Of a stretch of DNA of 64,000 nt, positions 35,687-44,349 are shown piece by piece; the first letter of the stretch is position 1; each line of letters starts with the position of its first letter. Source of the DNA: Treponema sp. (GTDB lineage Bacteria > Spirochaetota > Spirochaetia > Treponematales > Breznakiellaceae); assembly GCA_031266875.1 (NCBI GenBank), contig JAISAE010000080.1, positions 1 to 64,000 on the forward strand. Reading direction: 5' to 3'. Below the pieces are notes generated by a model that had not been told where the DNA came from, did no database searches, and saw nothing but the letters and a program-made list of their open reading frames with translations. The position numbers and the translations under genes are program-made.

Positions 35687-36571
35687 CTAATCAAGCAGTT
35701 CCAGCAGAGTGGTTGTAACGAAGTTTGACAACTGGGTGCGTATAAAGCTCTGTTCCGGCGGGAGTGTCGCAAGACAGGTTTCCCATTGCGCGATGGCGGC
35801 GTGGGCATCTTTACGGCTCAACGGCAGGTGTTTCCCACTCAACAGGCTCTCGGTGCGCTTATCCTCAAGCACGGTACTGCCGGCGAACACGATCCTGATG
35901 TCGGAGAGAATGTCTTTCTGGTTTCTGAGAAGCAGGACAATAACCCCCGCGTCAGGGTCCGTGTTATCCAGAGCAGAGCGCCGGAACTTCCGGTATAACG
36001 AATAGTTCCACGGTTCAAGGGGGATGCGGATCCGCGTGAGCAGTTCACGGGGGGCGAGAGACGCGGGCATGAAGCGCGACGCGGCTATCCAGCGCGTTGA
36101 AGATTGCGTAGAAAACAATGAAGATAGCGTAAACGACGCAGGCGGCGCGGAAGCCATGGAGCGCAGCTCGTAGCGGGCGTCCAAAGCAATAAGCGCGGCG
36201 CAAGAATCCATGTGATTGATTGTGGTGCAGATGTTTCCGCCAATGGTGGCGCTGTTTCTAATCTGCGGGCCAGCAATCCCCTCAAGACACTTTCTGAGTA
36301 TCTCAGGAACTATTGTACCCAGATGGATAATCTCACTCAGGCGCACCATAGCCCCAAGCTCAAGGTACTGTTCGGTTCGGGTAACGCGGTGCAGTTCCTC
36401 AATATCCTCAAGCGAAATGAGCTTACGCGGGAGTATTGGCGCCCGTTTGCCCTGGAAGCGGAGGAATTGAATACCGCCGGCAAAAGGAACCGCGTCAGGG
36501 TTACTGTTCCAGAAGTTGAAAAGCCCTTCCCACGTGGTGAGAGGGGGAACTTGATTAAATGGCGCGTCCAT
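35687..36571 (-). CDS. Molybdenum hydroxylase FAD subunit
   Basis: A 294-residue protein of the CoxM/XdhB type. The FAD-binding motifs are PFAGGIQFLRF (usually AGGTD/N) and NSATIGGNICT. It passes electrons from the Fe-S subunit to FAD. It overlaps the Fe-S subunit gene by 17 bp, and is last in the NusG, Mo subunit, Fe-S, FAD order. Substrate may be xanthine or another N-heterocycle. Confidence 0.83.
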   Translation of the reverse strand: MDAPFNQVPPLTTWEGLFNFWNSNPDAVPFAGGIQFLRFQGKRAPILPRKLISLEDIEELHRVTRTEQYLELGAMVRLSEIIHLGTIVPEILRKCLEGIAGPQIRNSATIGGNICTTINHMDSCAALIALDARYELRSMASAPPASFTLSSLFSTQSSTRWIAASRFMPASLAPRELLTRIRIPLEPWNYSLYRKFRRSALDNTDPDAGVIVLLLRNQKDILSDIRIVFAGSTVLEDKRTESLLSGKHLPLSRKDAHAAIAQWETCLATLPPEQSFIRTQLSNFVTTTLLELLD

Positions 36572-37040
36572 ATAACCTCAGTTGGCGTATTGAAGCCGCG
36601 ATAAGCACTCCCTCAATAAGGCTATCAGGTTCGGTACAGCGGCAGCGAATGCCGTTAAAGCTGGCTAGGATATCGAGTCGTGAGGGGTGCGAATCTTGCA
36701 CAAGCAATGTTTCCACAGTGAGTATTTTGCCTGCGTCGCAGTAGCCGCAGTTCCGTACACCGGCGCGGGCAAAGCCCTGAACAATGTCTCGATACTCATC
36801 GGTATGAGCAAAACCTTCTATAGTAATGAGCTTACTGCCACGTACCTGAAACGCGGGTATAAGGCAGGCCTTAACCACCTTATGGTTAAAGATGATGGAA
36901 CAAGCGCCGCAGTTTCCGGCCAAACAGCCGCATTTCGCGCCGGTGAGCGGGAAGGTTTCCCGCAGTATATTGATGAGTCGCTCATTTGCGTTGGCATTGA
37001 ATGTACGTTCTTCGCCATTGAGTGTGCAGTGTATGGTCAT
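36555..37040 (-). CDS. Molybdenum hydroxylase 2Fe-2S subunit
   Basis: A 161-residue protein with two [2Fe-2S] sites. The plant-type site is CGCLAGNCGACSI plus a later Cys; the second is CGYCDAGKI ... CRCTEPDS. All cluster Cys are kept, but the usual TPG after the CGxC motif is DAG and the usual CRCTGY is CRCTEP. It is the electron-transfer subunit of the complex. Confidence 0.87.
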   Translation of the reverse strand: MTIHCTLNGEERTFNANANERLINILRETFPLTGAKCGCLAGNCGACSIIFNHKVVKACLIPAFQVRGSKLITIEGFAHTDEYRDIVQGFARAGVRNCGYCDAGKILTVETLLVQDSHPSRLDILASFNGIRCRCTEPDSLIEGVLIAASIRQLRLYGRAI

Positions 37041-37077
37041 ACGTTTACTGCCTCACAGTATATCAGGAAGAACTCAG

Positions 37078-39246
37078 TCACGGAAGTTGCCCATGTAGAG
37101 ACTGAAGACGCGCCTTTTCAACATTCCACAGATCAGGAGGGGTTAAGGGGATTTTCTCAAATGGGTGATCCATTGCCTGAGAGACAGCCTGAACGTATGC
37201 CGCTGGCACGCAGCTAAAGGGTAGTTCCCCAATACCCTTGCAATGAGAAACATCACGTTTCATAAAATCAATATAAATCAAGGGCAGTTCGGCGATTGAG
37301 GGAATGTCATAACCAAACATGCGACTATCGGGAATCTTACCTAGTTTATAGGAAAGCTCCTCGTGCGCGGCCCAGCCCAGCGCATGGATGGTCGAGGTTT
37401 TGAGGCTGAGGCGGGCCTGTTCTGTGGAAAAAATGCGACCTGCCTCCACTCCCAGCCAGACGCCGCGTATATTCGGAATATACGAGACTTGGTCTATGGA
37501 AACTTCCACCACTGCCGCTGCCCAGCTCAGGTTTGACAGCGCCCGCTCGTCAATCTGTTTCCCGCTATCTTCTCCCCACGCGCTTCTTAACACAGGGCAG
37601 TACACCCGTCGCGTATATAGCGGAAGGCTTTCAGCCGGGTTCGCCCGCCGTTCCTTCAGTTCATTGCAGGCTTCTTCCACTAGGCCGGTGATTGTTCCCA
37701 CGTTTTGGGAACAGCTTGCTGGCCCGGAATTCGGGGCCGTGTCGGTGTTACCCGCACTGACATTGATATAATCCTCATCGATCAAAAGAATTTCCGCCGC
37801 GATGCCCCGCCAACGCTCGACACAGCTATCTCTGGATGTGTTAGAAAGGACAAGTCCGGTACGTATCTCAAGGGAATTTTTATTAAGGGTGAGTTCAATG
37901 GCATAAGCCTCGTCCTTGCTCCACTGGTATAGAAAACCGTTTCCCTGATACGCGACCGCGATGCCGATACCACGCGGCGATTCGTCGCACACCTGCCAGG
38001 CTTTGCCGCGCCGTTTCTGGCGAAGCAGCTCATAAGATGCCCATTTCCGGTAATAGCCACTCATTGCAGCGGTGCTATCGATAAGCTCGGCAATGGGTGG
38101 CGCATCAGACCCCGTGTTACACGGTGCGCCAATGCCCAGTTGCCCTTGAAGCGCGTGGTTTTTTCGCCACTCAGCCGGGTCCTGCTGGAGACTATCGGCA
38201 ATACGGGAAACATGGCGCTCAATGGCGAAAAAGCCCTGGGCCAAACCAAAACCAGAAAGCGGCCCCTGCGGTGGTAGGTTTGTCGAGAAAGCACATCCTT
38301 CCATGGTAAGGCGCGGCCATGAGTAAGCGCCCAGGCTTCCCAGACAAGTATAGTCAAGGATTGCGTCAGTGAAGATACCCTGCGCTCCCAAGTCTGCATG
38401 TACCATAATATCAGTTTCCAGCGTTTTTTCCTTCAACCCGATAGTGCTTGTTATGCTTATAACCGTAGCGTTGCGCTTTGGTGAATAACGAAAATCTTCT
38501 TCTCTGGTCAGCATGAGTTTCACGGGGCGCCGGATGATATGAGCCGCGAGTGCCGCGTGGCAGGCAACGAGGGATGGATACCAGATTTTTCCATCCAGAT
38601 GAAGGCCGATAAGCGAAGGCTCGATCACAAGGGCGGCTGATAGGATGCCGAGTACCTGGCACACTGAGCGTTTGACATGAAAGGGCCAGAGCGTGGCTGT
38701 ATGGATAAGCATTTTGTTCAGGGGGTTTTTCTCTTCAGGGTGGCTATCATGGACGAGTTGGTCTTGTGCTGGAATCGCCACCGCGCCGTGCGGCTCGGCG
38801 TACCAGTGTTCCTGTATGCCGGTTTTATAGACGCCGCTTACGGTCTGAGCAGCCTCTTCGCGCTCAGTAGCGCTGCCCAGACTAACGCGCCGTTCCGCCA
38901 GTATGTGCGATGGGGGAATCTCCCCGCTTGAAAAGACCGGACTCAGTTCTTCGCAGATCACCTCGCACTGGGTGGCGTAGTCCTCCAGCTTCCGCATGTC
39001 AAAGCCGGTGAGTATGCCGACCGGCTCGCCAATGTACGACAGAGTATCATCAGCGAGTACCTGAACTGGAAAGTCCGCGATTTGGTTCACTCCGGGTATA
39101 TCCGTTGCTGTGATAAGGGTGTAAGAGTTGGGCATATCCGGGCATTGAATCGCCTTGAGTCGTCCGTGGGCAATCGGGGAGCGTATGATCACAGCGAAGT
39201 AAGTTCCCTGAATTTTGATGTCATCAACAAAATGGGGTGTATTCAT
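37078..39246 (-). CDS. Molybdopterin-binding catalytic subunit of a xanthine dehydrogenase-family enzyme
   Basis: A 722-residue catalytic subunit. It starts with the aldehyde oxidase a/b hammerhead (TYFAVIIRSPIAHGRLKAI) and ends with CKGIGELPFSCVPAAYV, where the Glu in GxGE is the active-site base. The usual length of separate Mo subunits is 700-780. Its ATG directly abuts the stop of the NusG-like gene (TAAATG), so the two are co-translated. The true substrate cannot be assigned. Confidence 0.85.
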   Translation of the reverse strand: MNTPHFVDDIKIQGTYFAVIIRSPIAHGRLKAIQCPDMPNSYTLITATDIPGVNQIADFPVQVLADDTLSYIGEPVGILTGFDMRKLEDYATQCEVICEELSPVFSSGEIPPSHILAERRVSLGSATEREEAAQTVSGVYKTGIQEHWYAEPHGAVAIPAQDQLVHDSHPEEKNPLNKMLIHTATLWPFHVKRSVCQVLGILSAALVIEPSLIGLHLDGKIWYPSLVACHAALAAHIIRRPVKLMLTREEDFRYSPKRNATVISITSTIGLKEKTLETDIMVHADLGAQGIFTDAILDYTCLGSLGAYSWPRLTMEGCAFSTNLPPQGPLSGFGLAQGFFAIERHVSRIADSLQQDPAEWRKNHALQGQLGIGAPCNTGSDAPPIAELIDSTAAMSGYYRKWASYELLRQKRRGKAWQVCDESPRGIGIAVAYQGNGFLYQWSKDEAYAIELTLNKNSLEIRTGLVLSNTSRDSCVERWRGIAAEILLIDEDYINVSAGNTDTAPNSGPASCSQNVGTITGLVEEACNELKERRANPAESLPLYTRRVYCPVLRSAWGEDSGKQIDERALSNLSWAAAVVEVSIDQVSYIPNIRGVWLGVEAGRIFSTEQARLSLKTSTIHALGWAAHEELSYKLGKIPDSRMFGYDIPSIAELPLIYIDFMKRDVSHCKGIGELPFSCVPAAYVQAVSQAMDHPFEKIPLTPPDLWNVEKARLQSLHGQLP

Positions 39247-39837
39247 TTATATATTGGAATTTTCAATCATTTCAAAAGCTAAATCAATGGCAAATGAATC
39301 CTCGTAGAGGTCAAGCTTGATCTTTGCCCGTCCTTTTCGCTTATCAACCTTAATGATATACCCTTCAAGTCCCATGAGCGGCCCATCCACCACCACGATA
39401 CGGGAGTTTTCGTCAAAGTAGACCTTGGATTTGCCAGCTATAGGCCCGATCCTCTTGATAAAGTGGAGTACCACCTCTAAATCTCTACCCGTAAGGGCAT
39501 GAATGTCCTGATTCGAGCGTAGGAAGCGGAAAAAACCGTCGGTTCTGCGGAACTCCCAGTGGTAGTTGATGATAGAATCTTCATCATCAATCTCAATAAA
39601 GACATAACCGGGGAATACTGGCGCGTCGGTTTTGAGTATTTGCCCTTCGCGCCTGATGTCAAGTCTGCGCTGAGGGAAGTAGATGGGGATAGTAATCTCC
39701 GGGTGCAAAGCTCTGAAGCGTTTGATATACTTGTCTTCCCACCGCGTTCTTACCTGAATAGCGTAATAGTTCATAGGGACAGAATACGGTTTCTGCGCCT
39801 GTTTATGCAATGTCATTACGGAGTCATCGGTCATCAT
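39247..39837 (-). CDS. NusG-paralogue antitermination factor (LoaP/RfaH-like)
   Basis: The NGN domain starts at MNYYAIQVRTRWEDKYIKRF and includes APVFPGYVFIEI; the C-terminal KOW domain has VVVDGPLMGLEGYIIKVD. Specialised NusG proteins of this group act on selected long operons. The start is uncertain: 39918 in the track, 39837 or 39774 by inspection; none has a clear ribosome site. Its stop abuts the molybdenum hydroxylase gene. The 16-kb polysaccharide locus on the same strand is an alternative target by analogy with RfaH and LoaP. Confidence 0.8.
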   Translation of the reverse strand: MMTDDSVMTLHKQAQKPYSVPMNYYAIQVRTRWEDKYIKRFRALHPEITIPIYFPQRRLDIRREGQILKTDAPVFPGYVFIEIDDEDSIINYHWEFRRTDGFFRFLRSNQDIHALTGRDLEVVLHFIKRIGPIAGKSKVYFDENSRIVVVDGPLMGLEGYIIKVDKRKGRAKIKLDLYEDSFAIDLAFEMIENSNI

Positions 39838-39894
39838 GGATGATTTCTGAGGATACATCGTGCTGGCGTGGCGCTGATAATATGAAAACTTTTC

Positions 39895-39923
39895 TTGACA
39901 AAGGTATAAAGTAAGCATAAACT
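39895..39923 (+). promoter_or_regulatory. ugpC promoter
   Basis: TTGACA, a 17-nt spacer and TAAACT, ending about 40 nt before the ugpC ATG. It is divergent from the NusG-like gene. Confidence 0.75.
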
Positions 39924-39962
39924 TTTATATATAAACTAACCCATATTTATAGGGAGGCCATA

Positions 39963-41093
39963 ATGGCAAAGGTAGAATTGAAAGGTATTGGTAAGGTCTA
40001 TGAGGGCGGCGTCCGTGCGGTGGATAATCAGAGCATCGTTGTTGAAGACCGCGAGTTCTGCGTATTCGTAGGACCCTCTGGCTGTGGCAAATCGACGACG
40101 CTTCGCATGATCGCCGGTTTGGAAGACATCACCGAGGGTGAGCTGTACATTGATGGTGAACTTATGAACGATGTTCCCCCCAAGGACCGGAATATCGCGA
40201 TGGTGTTTCAGAACTACGCGCTCTATCCGCACATGACCGTGTATGACAACATGGCATTCGGTCTGCGGATCAAGAAAGTGGCGAAAGACGAGATCGATCG
40301 CCGCGTGAGAGAAGCCGCCCGTATTCTCGACATTGAGAAGTTCCTTGATCGTAAGCCCAAGGCTCTCTCAGGCGGTCAGCGCCAGCGTGTCGCGGTCGGA
40401 CGCGCCATTGTCCGTAACCCCAAGGTATTCCTTTTTGATGAGCCGCTGTCTAACTTGGACGCCAAGCTCCGTGTTACCATGCGTGCTGAGATCGCCAAGC
40501 TCCACGTTGATCTCAACGCCACCATGATTTATGTTACCCACGACCAAGTAGAAGCCATGACAATGGCCAACAAGATCGTGGTTATGAAAGATGGAAAAGT
40601 CCAGCAGATCGGGTCCCCGCTTACTCTCTACAACCACCCTGTTAACAAGTTCGTGGCCGGCTTTATTGGATCGCCGCCCATGAACTTCCTCAATGTCCGG
40701 GTCGCGGACAAGGGCGGTTCCATTGTTCTTGATGAAGGCTCCTTTGAGATCAAACCAGCCGCAGAACACGCCGCGTATCTTAAACGCTTTGTGGGCAAGG
40801 AAATCACTTTTGGTATCCGTCCCGAAGACCTGCTGTATCAAGAGAAGCCCGGATCTGTGGGCAATATGCCCTTGAAAGTAACAGTGGTTGAGCCGCTCGG
40901 CGCCGACATCCACCTCTGGCTCACGACTTCTTCCTCTGCGGCCCAGCAGTTGGTTGCCCGTACTGAGCCTCAGTTCACTTTCAAAGTGGGAGATATCGCC
41001 AACTTTATTCCTCGCCTTGAGAAGGCTCGATATTTTGACAAGGACACGGAACTTTCTCTCCTCGCCGAACTCGACGCCGCCGCCAAGGACTAA
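39963..41093 (+). CDS. ugpC: Sugar ABC transporter ATPase (UgpC/MsmK type)
   Basis: A 376-residue ATPase: Walker A GPSGCGKSTT, Q-loop MVFQNYALYPHM, signature LSGGQRQR, Walker B FLFDEPLSNLD, then the regulatory OB-fold (TOBE) domain of MalK-like proteins. Single-copy UgpC/MsmK ATPases often serve several sugar importers, so it is a likely motor for the ATPase-less GH43 importer at 20.3-23.5 kb. AGGGAGG precedes the ATG. It has its own promoter and terminator. Confidence 0.93.
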   Translation: MAKVELKGIGKVYEGGVRAVDNQSIVVEDREFCVFVGPSGCGKSTTLRMIAGLEDITEGELYIDGELMNDVPPKDRNIAMVFQNYALYPHMTVYDNMAFGLRIKKVAKDEIDRRVREAARILDIEKFLDRKPKALSGGQRQRVAVGRAIVRNPKVFLFDEPLSNLDAKLRVTMRAEIAKLHVDLNATMIYVTHDQVEAMTMANKIVVMKDGKVQQIGSPLTLYNHPVNKFVAGFIGSPPMNFLNVRVADKGGSIVLDEGSFEIKPAAEHAAYLKRFVGKEITFGIRPEDLLYQEKPGSVGNMPLKVTVVEPLGADIHLWLTTSSSAAQQLVARTEPQFTFKVGDIANFIPRLEKARYFDKDTELSLLAELDAAAKD

Positions 41094-41149
41094 GGGAAAA
41101 AGCGCACGTGACATCGCGTGCGCTGAACGAGTTACCGGTAAGGAATCTG

Positions 41150-41178
41150 GAGATGGGGTTTCTTCCATCTCTTTTTTT
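41150..41178 (+). terminator. Rho-independent terminator after ugpC
   Basis: GAGATGG pairs with CCATCTC, followed by T7. A second stem (AGCGCACG / CGTGCGCT) lies just upstream at 41101-41124. Confidence 0.8.
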
Positions 41179-41268
41179 AATCCATCCGGTAATGCTCTTG
41201 ACAAACCTTCTTCTTATGGAGAAGGATCAAATGATAAAAAATAGAAACTATTTTTTAAGGAGTTTTAT

Positions 41269-41931
41269 ATGAAAAAAATCGTCTTTTTCGTACTGGTACT
41301 GGGTCTTGTAGTGTCAGTTTTTGCACAACAAACGCCACAGCCCCAGTTCGCGGTAGGCACTTGGGTTTCCATGAATGGCCGGTACTACCAAAATGACGAA
41401 AAAGCCCCACTAGCAAAGGCGAACATTCAGGTTCCGCAGAAAGGCTCCATGCTGTATGACTTCAACGTCCGGTATGAAGGTGGTGGTGAAGATGGTCATG
41501 GCGGCTTTGGCGTACACATCTTTGTTGATCGCGCCTACAATGGCGCTTCATGGGGAAGCGGCAACTCGTACTTGCTGTGGCTTAACTACGATGAAAAGCC
41601 GCTCGACAATACCATCCCCGCCGGTTTGAGCGGCCAGCTTTACCGTAGCTATTCCAATACCAGAATGGAACTACTGCAAAGCGTCGATCTGAATGAATAC
41701 CTGCCTATCCTGCTGTACAACGTGAGTCTGAATACGATCATCTCGTTCAGAATCTGGGTAAATGGCGAAACCGGTGAGATACGAGTCTACGATCCGGGTA
41801 ACCCGCTCAAGTATTACCTCATTGAGCTGGACAAAAAAGAACTCCCGCTTCAGGGAGATTGGGTCGCAGTGCGGACAAACCGCATTAAACTGTCCTTTGC
41901 TCCCGGCTTAGTCTCGCTTTCCGGTATGTAA
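41269..41931 (+). CDS. Exported protein of unknown function
   Basis: A 220-residue protein with a classical signal peptide cleaved after VFAQ or VFA. The mature part is strand-rich with MLYDFNVRYEGGGEDGHGGFGVHIFVD and Trp/Tyr-rich stretches, suggesting a periplasmic beta-sandwich. I do not recognise a named domain. AAGGAG precedes the ATG. It stands alone between two terminators. Confidence 0.7.
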   Translation: MKKIVFFVLVLGLVVSVFAQQTPQPQFAVGTWVSMNGRYYQNDEKAPLAKANIQVPQKGSMLYDFNVRYEGGGEDGHGGFGVHIFVDRAYNGASWGSGNSYLLWLNYDEKPLDNTIPAGLSGQLYRSYSNTRMELLQSVDLNEYLPILLYNVSLNTIISFRIWVNGETGEIRVYDPGNPLKYYLIELDKKELPLQGDWVAVRTNRIKLSFAPGLVSLSGM

Positions 41932-41960
41932 GCTACGGCTTGTCAGTCGGCGCTTACTCC

Positions 41961-42001
41961 AAAAACAACAATCCCCGTCTGTGGCGGGGATTGTTGTTTT
42001 T
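41961..42001 (+). terminator. Strong rho-independent terminator
   Basis: AAAAACAACAATCCCCG pairs with CGGGGATTGTTGTTTTT across a short loop. The symmetric A/T flanks make it work in both directions. Confidence 0.85.
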
Positions 42002-42054
42002 GGAGAAAAAAGACTTTTCATGCTATACTATCTTTATCACTTCGTTAGAGGAGC

Positions 42055-42600
42055 ATGAACATGAATCTATGGTATAGGTATACCAGTCCCGCCACAAAAT
42101 GGGTTGCGGCCTTGCCGTCACTGGGAAACCTGCTTCTCTATTTTCCCCACAGCGCCGGGGATACGTATAAGCGGACACTGGCCATAGATCGCGCAGCCGA
42201 GGAAACCTGCCGCGAATGTGAGAATACGCTCTACCGCCCCAAGGTGTTTATTTCAGCGCCGGATAATCTTATGGTAATCCAGCCGTCCACCGGCAAACCC
42301 GCGCAACTGAGCCTGCGGATTCTGGCGCAAAGTCAGCTCCGCACCAGCGTCTGTGTGAGCGACAATACCCTTATTGCAGAACATCAAGGGCAGAATACAC
42401 CTGCTTCCCTCGCTTCCCGGCGCGTGGAAAGCAGGTCTTGCAAGGGCCTTTGCGCGAAACGCCGCGCTACTGTGGACATATTCTGGAACAAGCAAAGCGT
42501 TAGCGCGACACTGCTGCGGCCCCTTGACCTGTACTGCCGTGAGGTGAAACAACAGCGTGCTGAGCTTCAGGTGGGAAAACCCCTTATACGAACTTGCTTT
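42055..42600 (+). pseudogene. Degraded GH95 (alpha-L-fucosidase-type) N-terminal fragment
   Basis: The start NLWYRYTSPATKWVAALP matches the GH95 N-terminus, where LWY..PA..W..ALP.GNG is typical. The fragment then jumps from GN straight to LLLYFPHSAGDTYKRTL and LYRPKVFISAPDN, blocks that normally lie about 80 residues further on. The deletion thus joined two GN-containing sites. After ~100 codons similarity fades and the catalytic domain is absent. The promoter-like TATACT (42023) and GAGGAGC ribosome site remain, and the ORF stays in frame with the following lipoprotein. Confidence 0.65.
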
Positions 42601-43467
42601 ATGAAAACAAAAAAGGCGGGAAACGCTCTGCTCATTGCCGTATGTGCGCTTGTGTTCATGGCCGTTTGTGCAGGCTGCTCAAGCGGCGGAACTACGCCGG
42701 CAGACGACCTTACAATGTCTGGCGTCACAAATGCCGCAGAGTACGTTGATATGTACTATTTTTACGAGGAGCTTTGCGGTTCCTGTACTGCGGATGCTGT
42801 GGAAGCGTTCTATTCGATTCTTAGAGAGAAGGTGCCTTATGAGGAACGTGAGCAGTATCCCCACCGCTTACACACCAACAATGTGTATGAACAGCAGGGG
42901 CGGCCAATCTGGGAGCAGGTAACGGATGCTATGGGGCTTGATCGAGAGTCTCTGCAAATGCCGCTCCTCATTGTGGGGGGACGAGCGTTTCAGGGGCATG
43001 AGAACATTGCCAACAACATCCGTGAGGCTTTTCTGACTGCCTGCGAAGATATGTTTGTGTATAAACGGGTGTACAATCCGGCCACGCGAAAAACCGGCAA
43101 GCAGCTCTTTGACGATTACGCCATTGATCCCGATCATGTAACGCTGGTCTATTACTACCGCATCACCTGTTCTGAATGTGCCAAGACAAAACCGCTCATT
43201 GATGAGCTACCGGCGAGCATTATGGTGAATGGCGAAAATGTCCCACTCGACATTATCAGGATAAATACTCGTTCCGGCAACAACGGGGATCGTATCGCCG
43301 CGTTTTTTGAGGCATATAACGTGCCGGACGAGGATCGCAGGGTTCCCATTGTGTTTTTCTCGGACTCGTACCTTGTTGGTGTTGATTCAATCAAAGCAGG
43401 CATATTCGACAAACTGGCGGAAGTCCCCGAAACATGGCGGCCTTTGATACCTAAAACGGTAAAATAA
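42601..43467 (+). CDS. Lipoprotein with two CxxC thioredoxin-like regions
   Basis: Starting at Met 42601, residues 1-27 form a lipoprotein signal with lipobox VCAGC. The mature protein has two halves, each opening with an aromatic strand and a CxxC: YYFYEELCGSCTAD and YYYRITCSECAKTK. Each is followed by a thioredoxin-like layout (PLLIVGGRAF and VPIVFFSDSYLVG). A periplasmic thiol-disulfide role is likely. The track ORF (42055) fuses it with the GH95 remnant, but the internal signal peptide and lipobox make 42601 the sensible start. The ribosome site is weak. Confidence 0.75.
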   Translation: MKTKKAGNALLIAVCALVFMAVCAGCSSGGTTPADDLTMSGVTNAAEYVDMYYFYEELCGSCTADAVEAFYSILREKVPYEEREQYPHRLHTNNVYEQQGRPIWEQVTDAMGLDRESLQMPLLIVGGRAFQGHENIANNIREAFLTACEDMFVYKRVYNPATRKTGKQLFDDYAIDPDHVTLVYYYRITCSECAKTKPLIDELPASIMVNGENVPLDIIRINTRSGNNGDRIAAFFEAYNVPDEDRRVPIVFFSDSYLVGVDSIKAGIFDKLAEVPETWRPLIPKTVK

Positions 43468-43497
43468 AACGGAGATGGCCAAGCTTGCCAGGATGAT

Positions 43498-43713
43498 CTA
43501 GTTTCTCCACAGGTTGACATCAACGATGTCTTTCGGCGGCAACTTTACGCGCCGGATGTGGTTCAGGCAGGAGAGCGCCATGGTGGGGTTGTAGAGGCGG
43601 ACATTGGCGCGCTTGTTAAAGAGATGGCCGTTGTAACAGCGCTCCATATACGCAGTGATGAGCGCCTCCACCTCATTCTGGGTGAAGCCGAGGCGCTGGA
43701 CGCGCTTTTGTAC
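43498..43713 (-). pseudogene. Fragment of an AAA-ATPase-like (PF09820 type) protein
   Basis: Translated on the - strand this reads GFTQNEVEALITAYMERCYNG, then LYNPTMALSCLNHIRR, then DIVDVNLWRN and stop. These match the middle of the AAA-ATPase-like / PD-(D/E)XK proteins that are numerous in gut treponemes. The N-terminal ATP site and the C-terminal nuclease-like domain are missing. Confidence 0.6.
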
Positions 43714-43746
43714 CAGACCTTGAGCTGTGAAGCGGGGCGATATGTA

Positions 43747-44253
43747 CTAAGCGCGGTTTAGCGATAATTCACTATTCAGAGACGTGTCTCGTAATGCAAA
43801 CAATTTTTTGCTTGGAGTAATATCAAGTGCTTTAATAAACAAAATTGACTCACTTTCCCTGCTATAAAACTCCTCAAACCGCCGCCAGCACTTTTTAAGA
43901 TTTTTCGGCGCCGAAACAGCCTTATATCCCCGATATTCCCCACTGATATACCGCTCTTCCTGAAGATAAATAATAAAATCAGCAATATTAACCAGCGTCC
44001 TGACAATATCCTTACAGCGCCGTGTAAATTCATGCCGCGGACTCGCGTTGTCATCGCAGTTTTTTTCATACACGTACATAACGAGCTTATTGACCACCGG
44101 CGTATAAAGCGTAAACTTCATGCCCGGCTCAAAGCCGCCTTCAAACGCCCGCATATAATCGCGCAGCGTCTCAGGCGGCTCTTTTCCCTCATAAACCGCG
44201 AGCAAGTAATTAACGACGTCTCCATGTAACTGATTAAAGACTTCGATAGGCAT
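43747..44253 (-). CDS. Hypothetical protein
   Basis: A 168-residue, mostly helical, charged protein without signal peptide or membrane helices. It includes MRAFEGGFEPGMKFTLYTPVV and LVNIADFIIYLQEERY. I do not recognise the family. Codon use looks normal. A terminator-like hairpin precedes it, and the AAA-ATPase fragment follows. Confidence 0.55.
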   Translation of the reverse strand: MPIEVFNQLHGDVVNYLLAVYEGKEPPETLRDYMRAFEGGFEPGMKFTLYTPVVNKLVMYVYEKNCDDNASPRHEFTRRCKDIVRTLVNIADFIIYLQEERYISGEYRGYKAVSAPKNLKKCWRRFEEFYSRESESILFIKALDITPSKKLFALRDTSLNSELSLNRA

Positions 44254-44294
44254 AAAATCGTTTAATGCCTCCTTTTTTTCGGATTTTTTGCATA

Positions 44295-44326
44295 AAAAAG
44301 ACCCGTCTTTTGACGGGTCTTTTTGT
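44295..44326. terminator. Bidirectional terminator hairpin
   Basis: AAAAAAGACCCGTC pairs with GACGGGTCTTTTT. On the - strand it could end transcription of the glycan locus before the hypothetical gene at 43.7-44.25 kb. Confidence 0.8.
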
Positions 44327-44349
44327 AAGTGTTATCGTTTTAAAGTATA

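Noticed and set aside
42055-43467. One 470-aa fusion protein
   Set aside because: A signal peptide with lipobox occurs at residue ~183, and the first part matches a deleted GH95 fragment; two separate units explain the data better.
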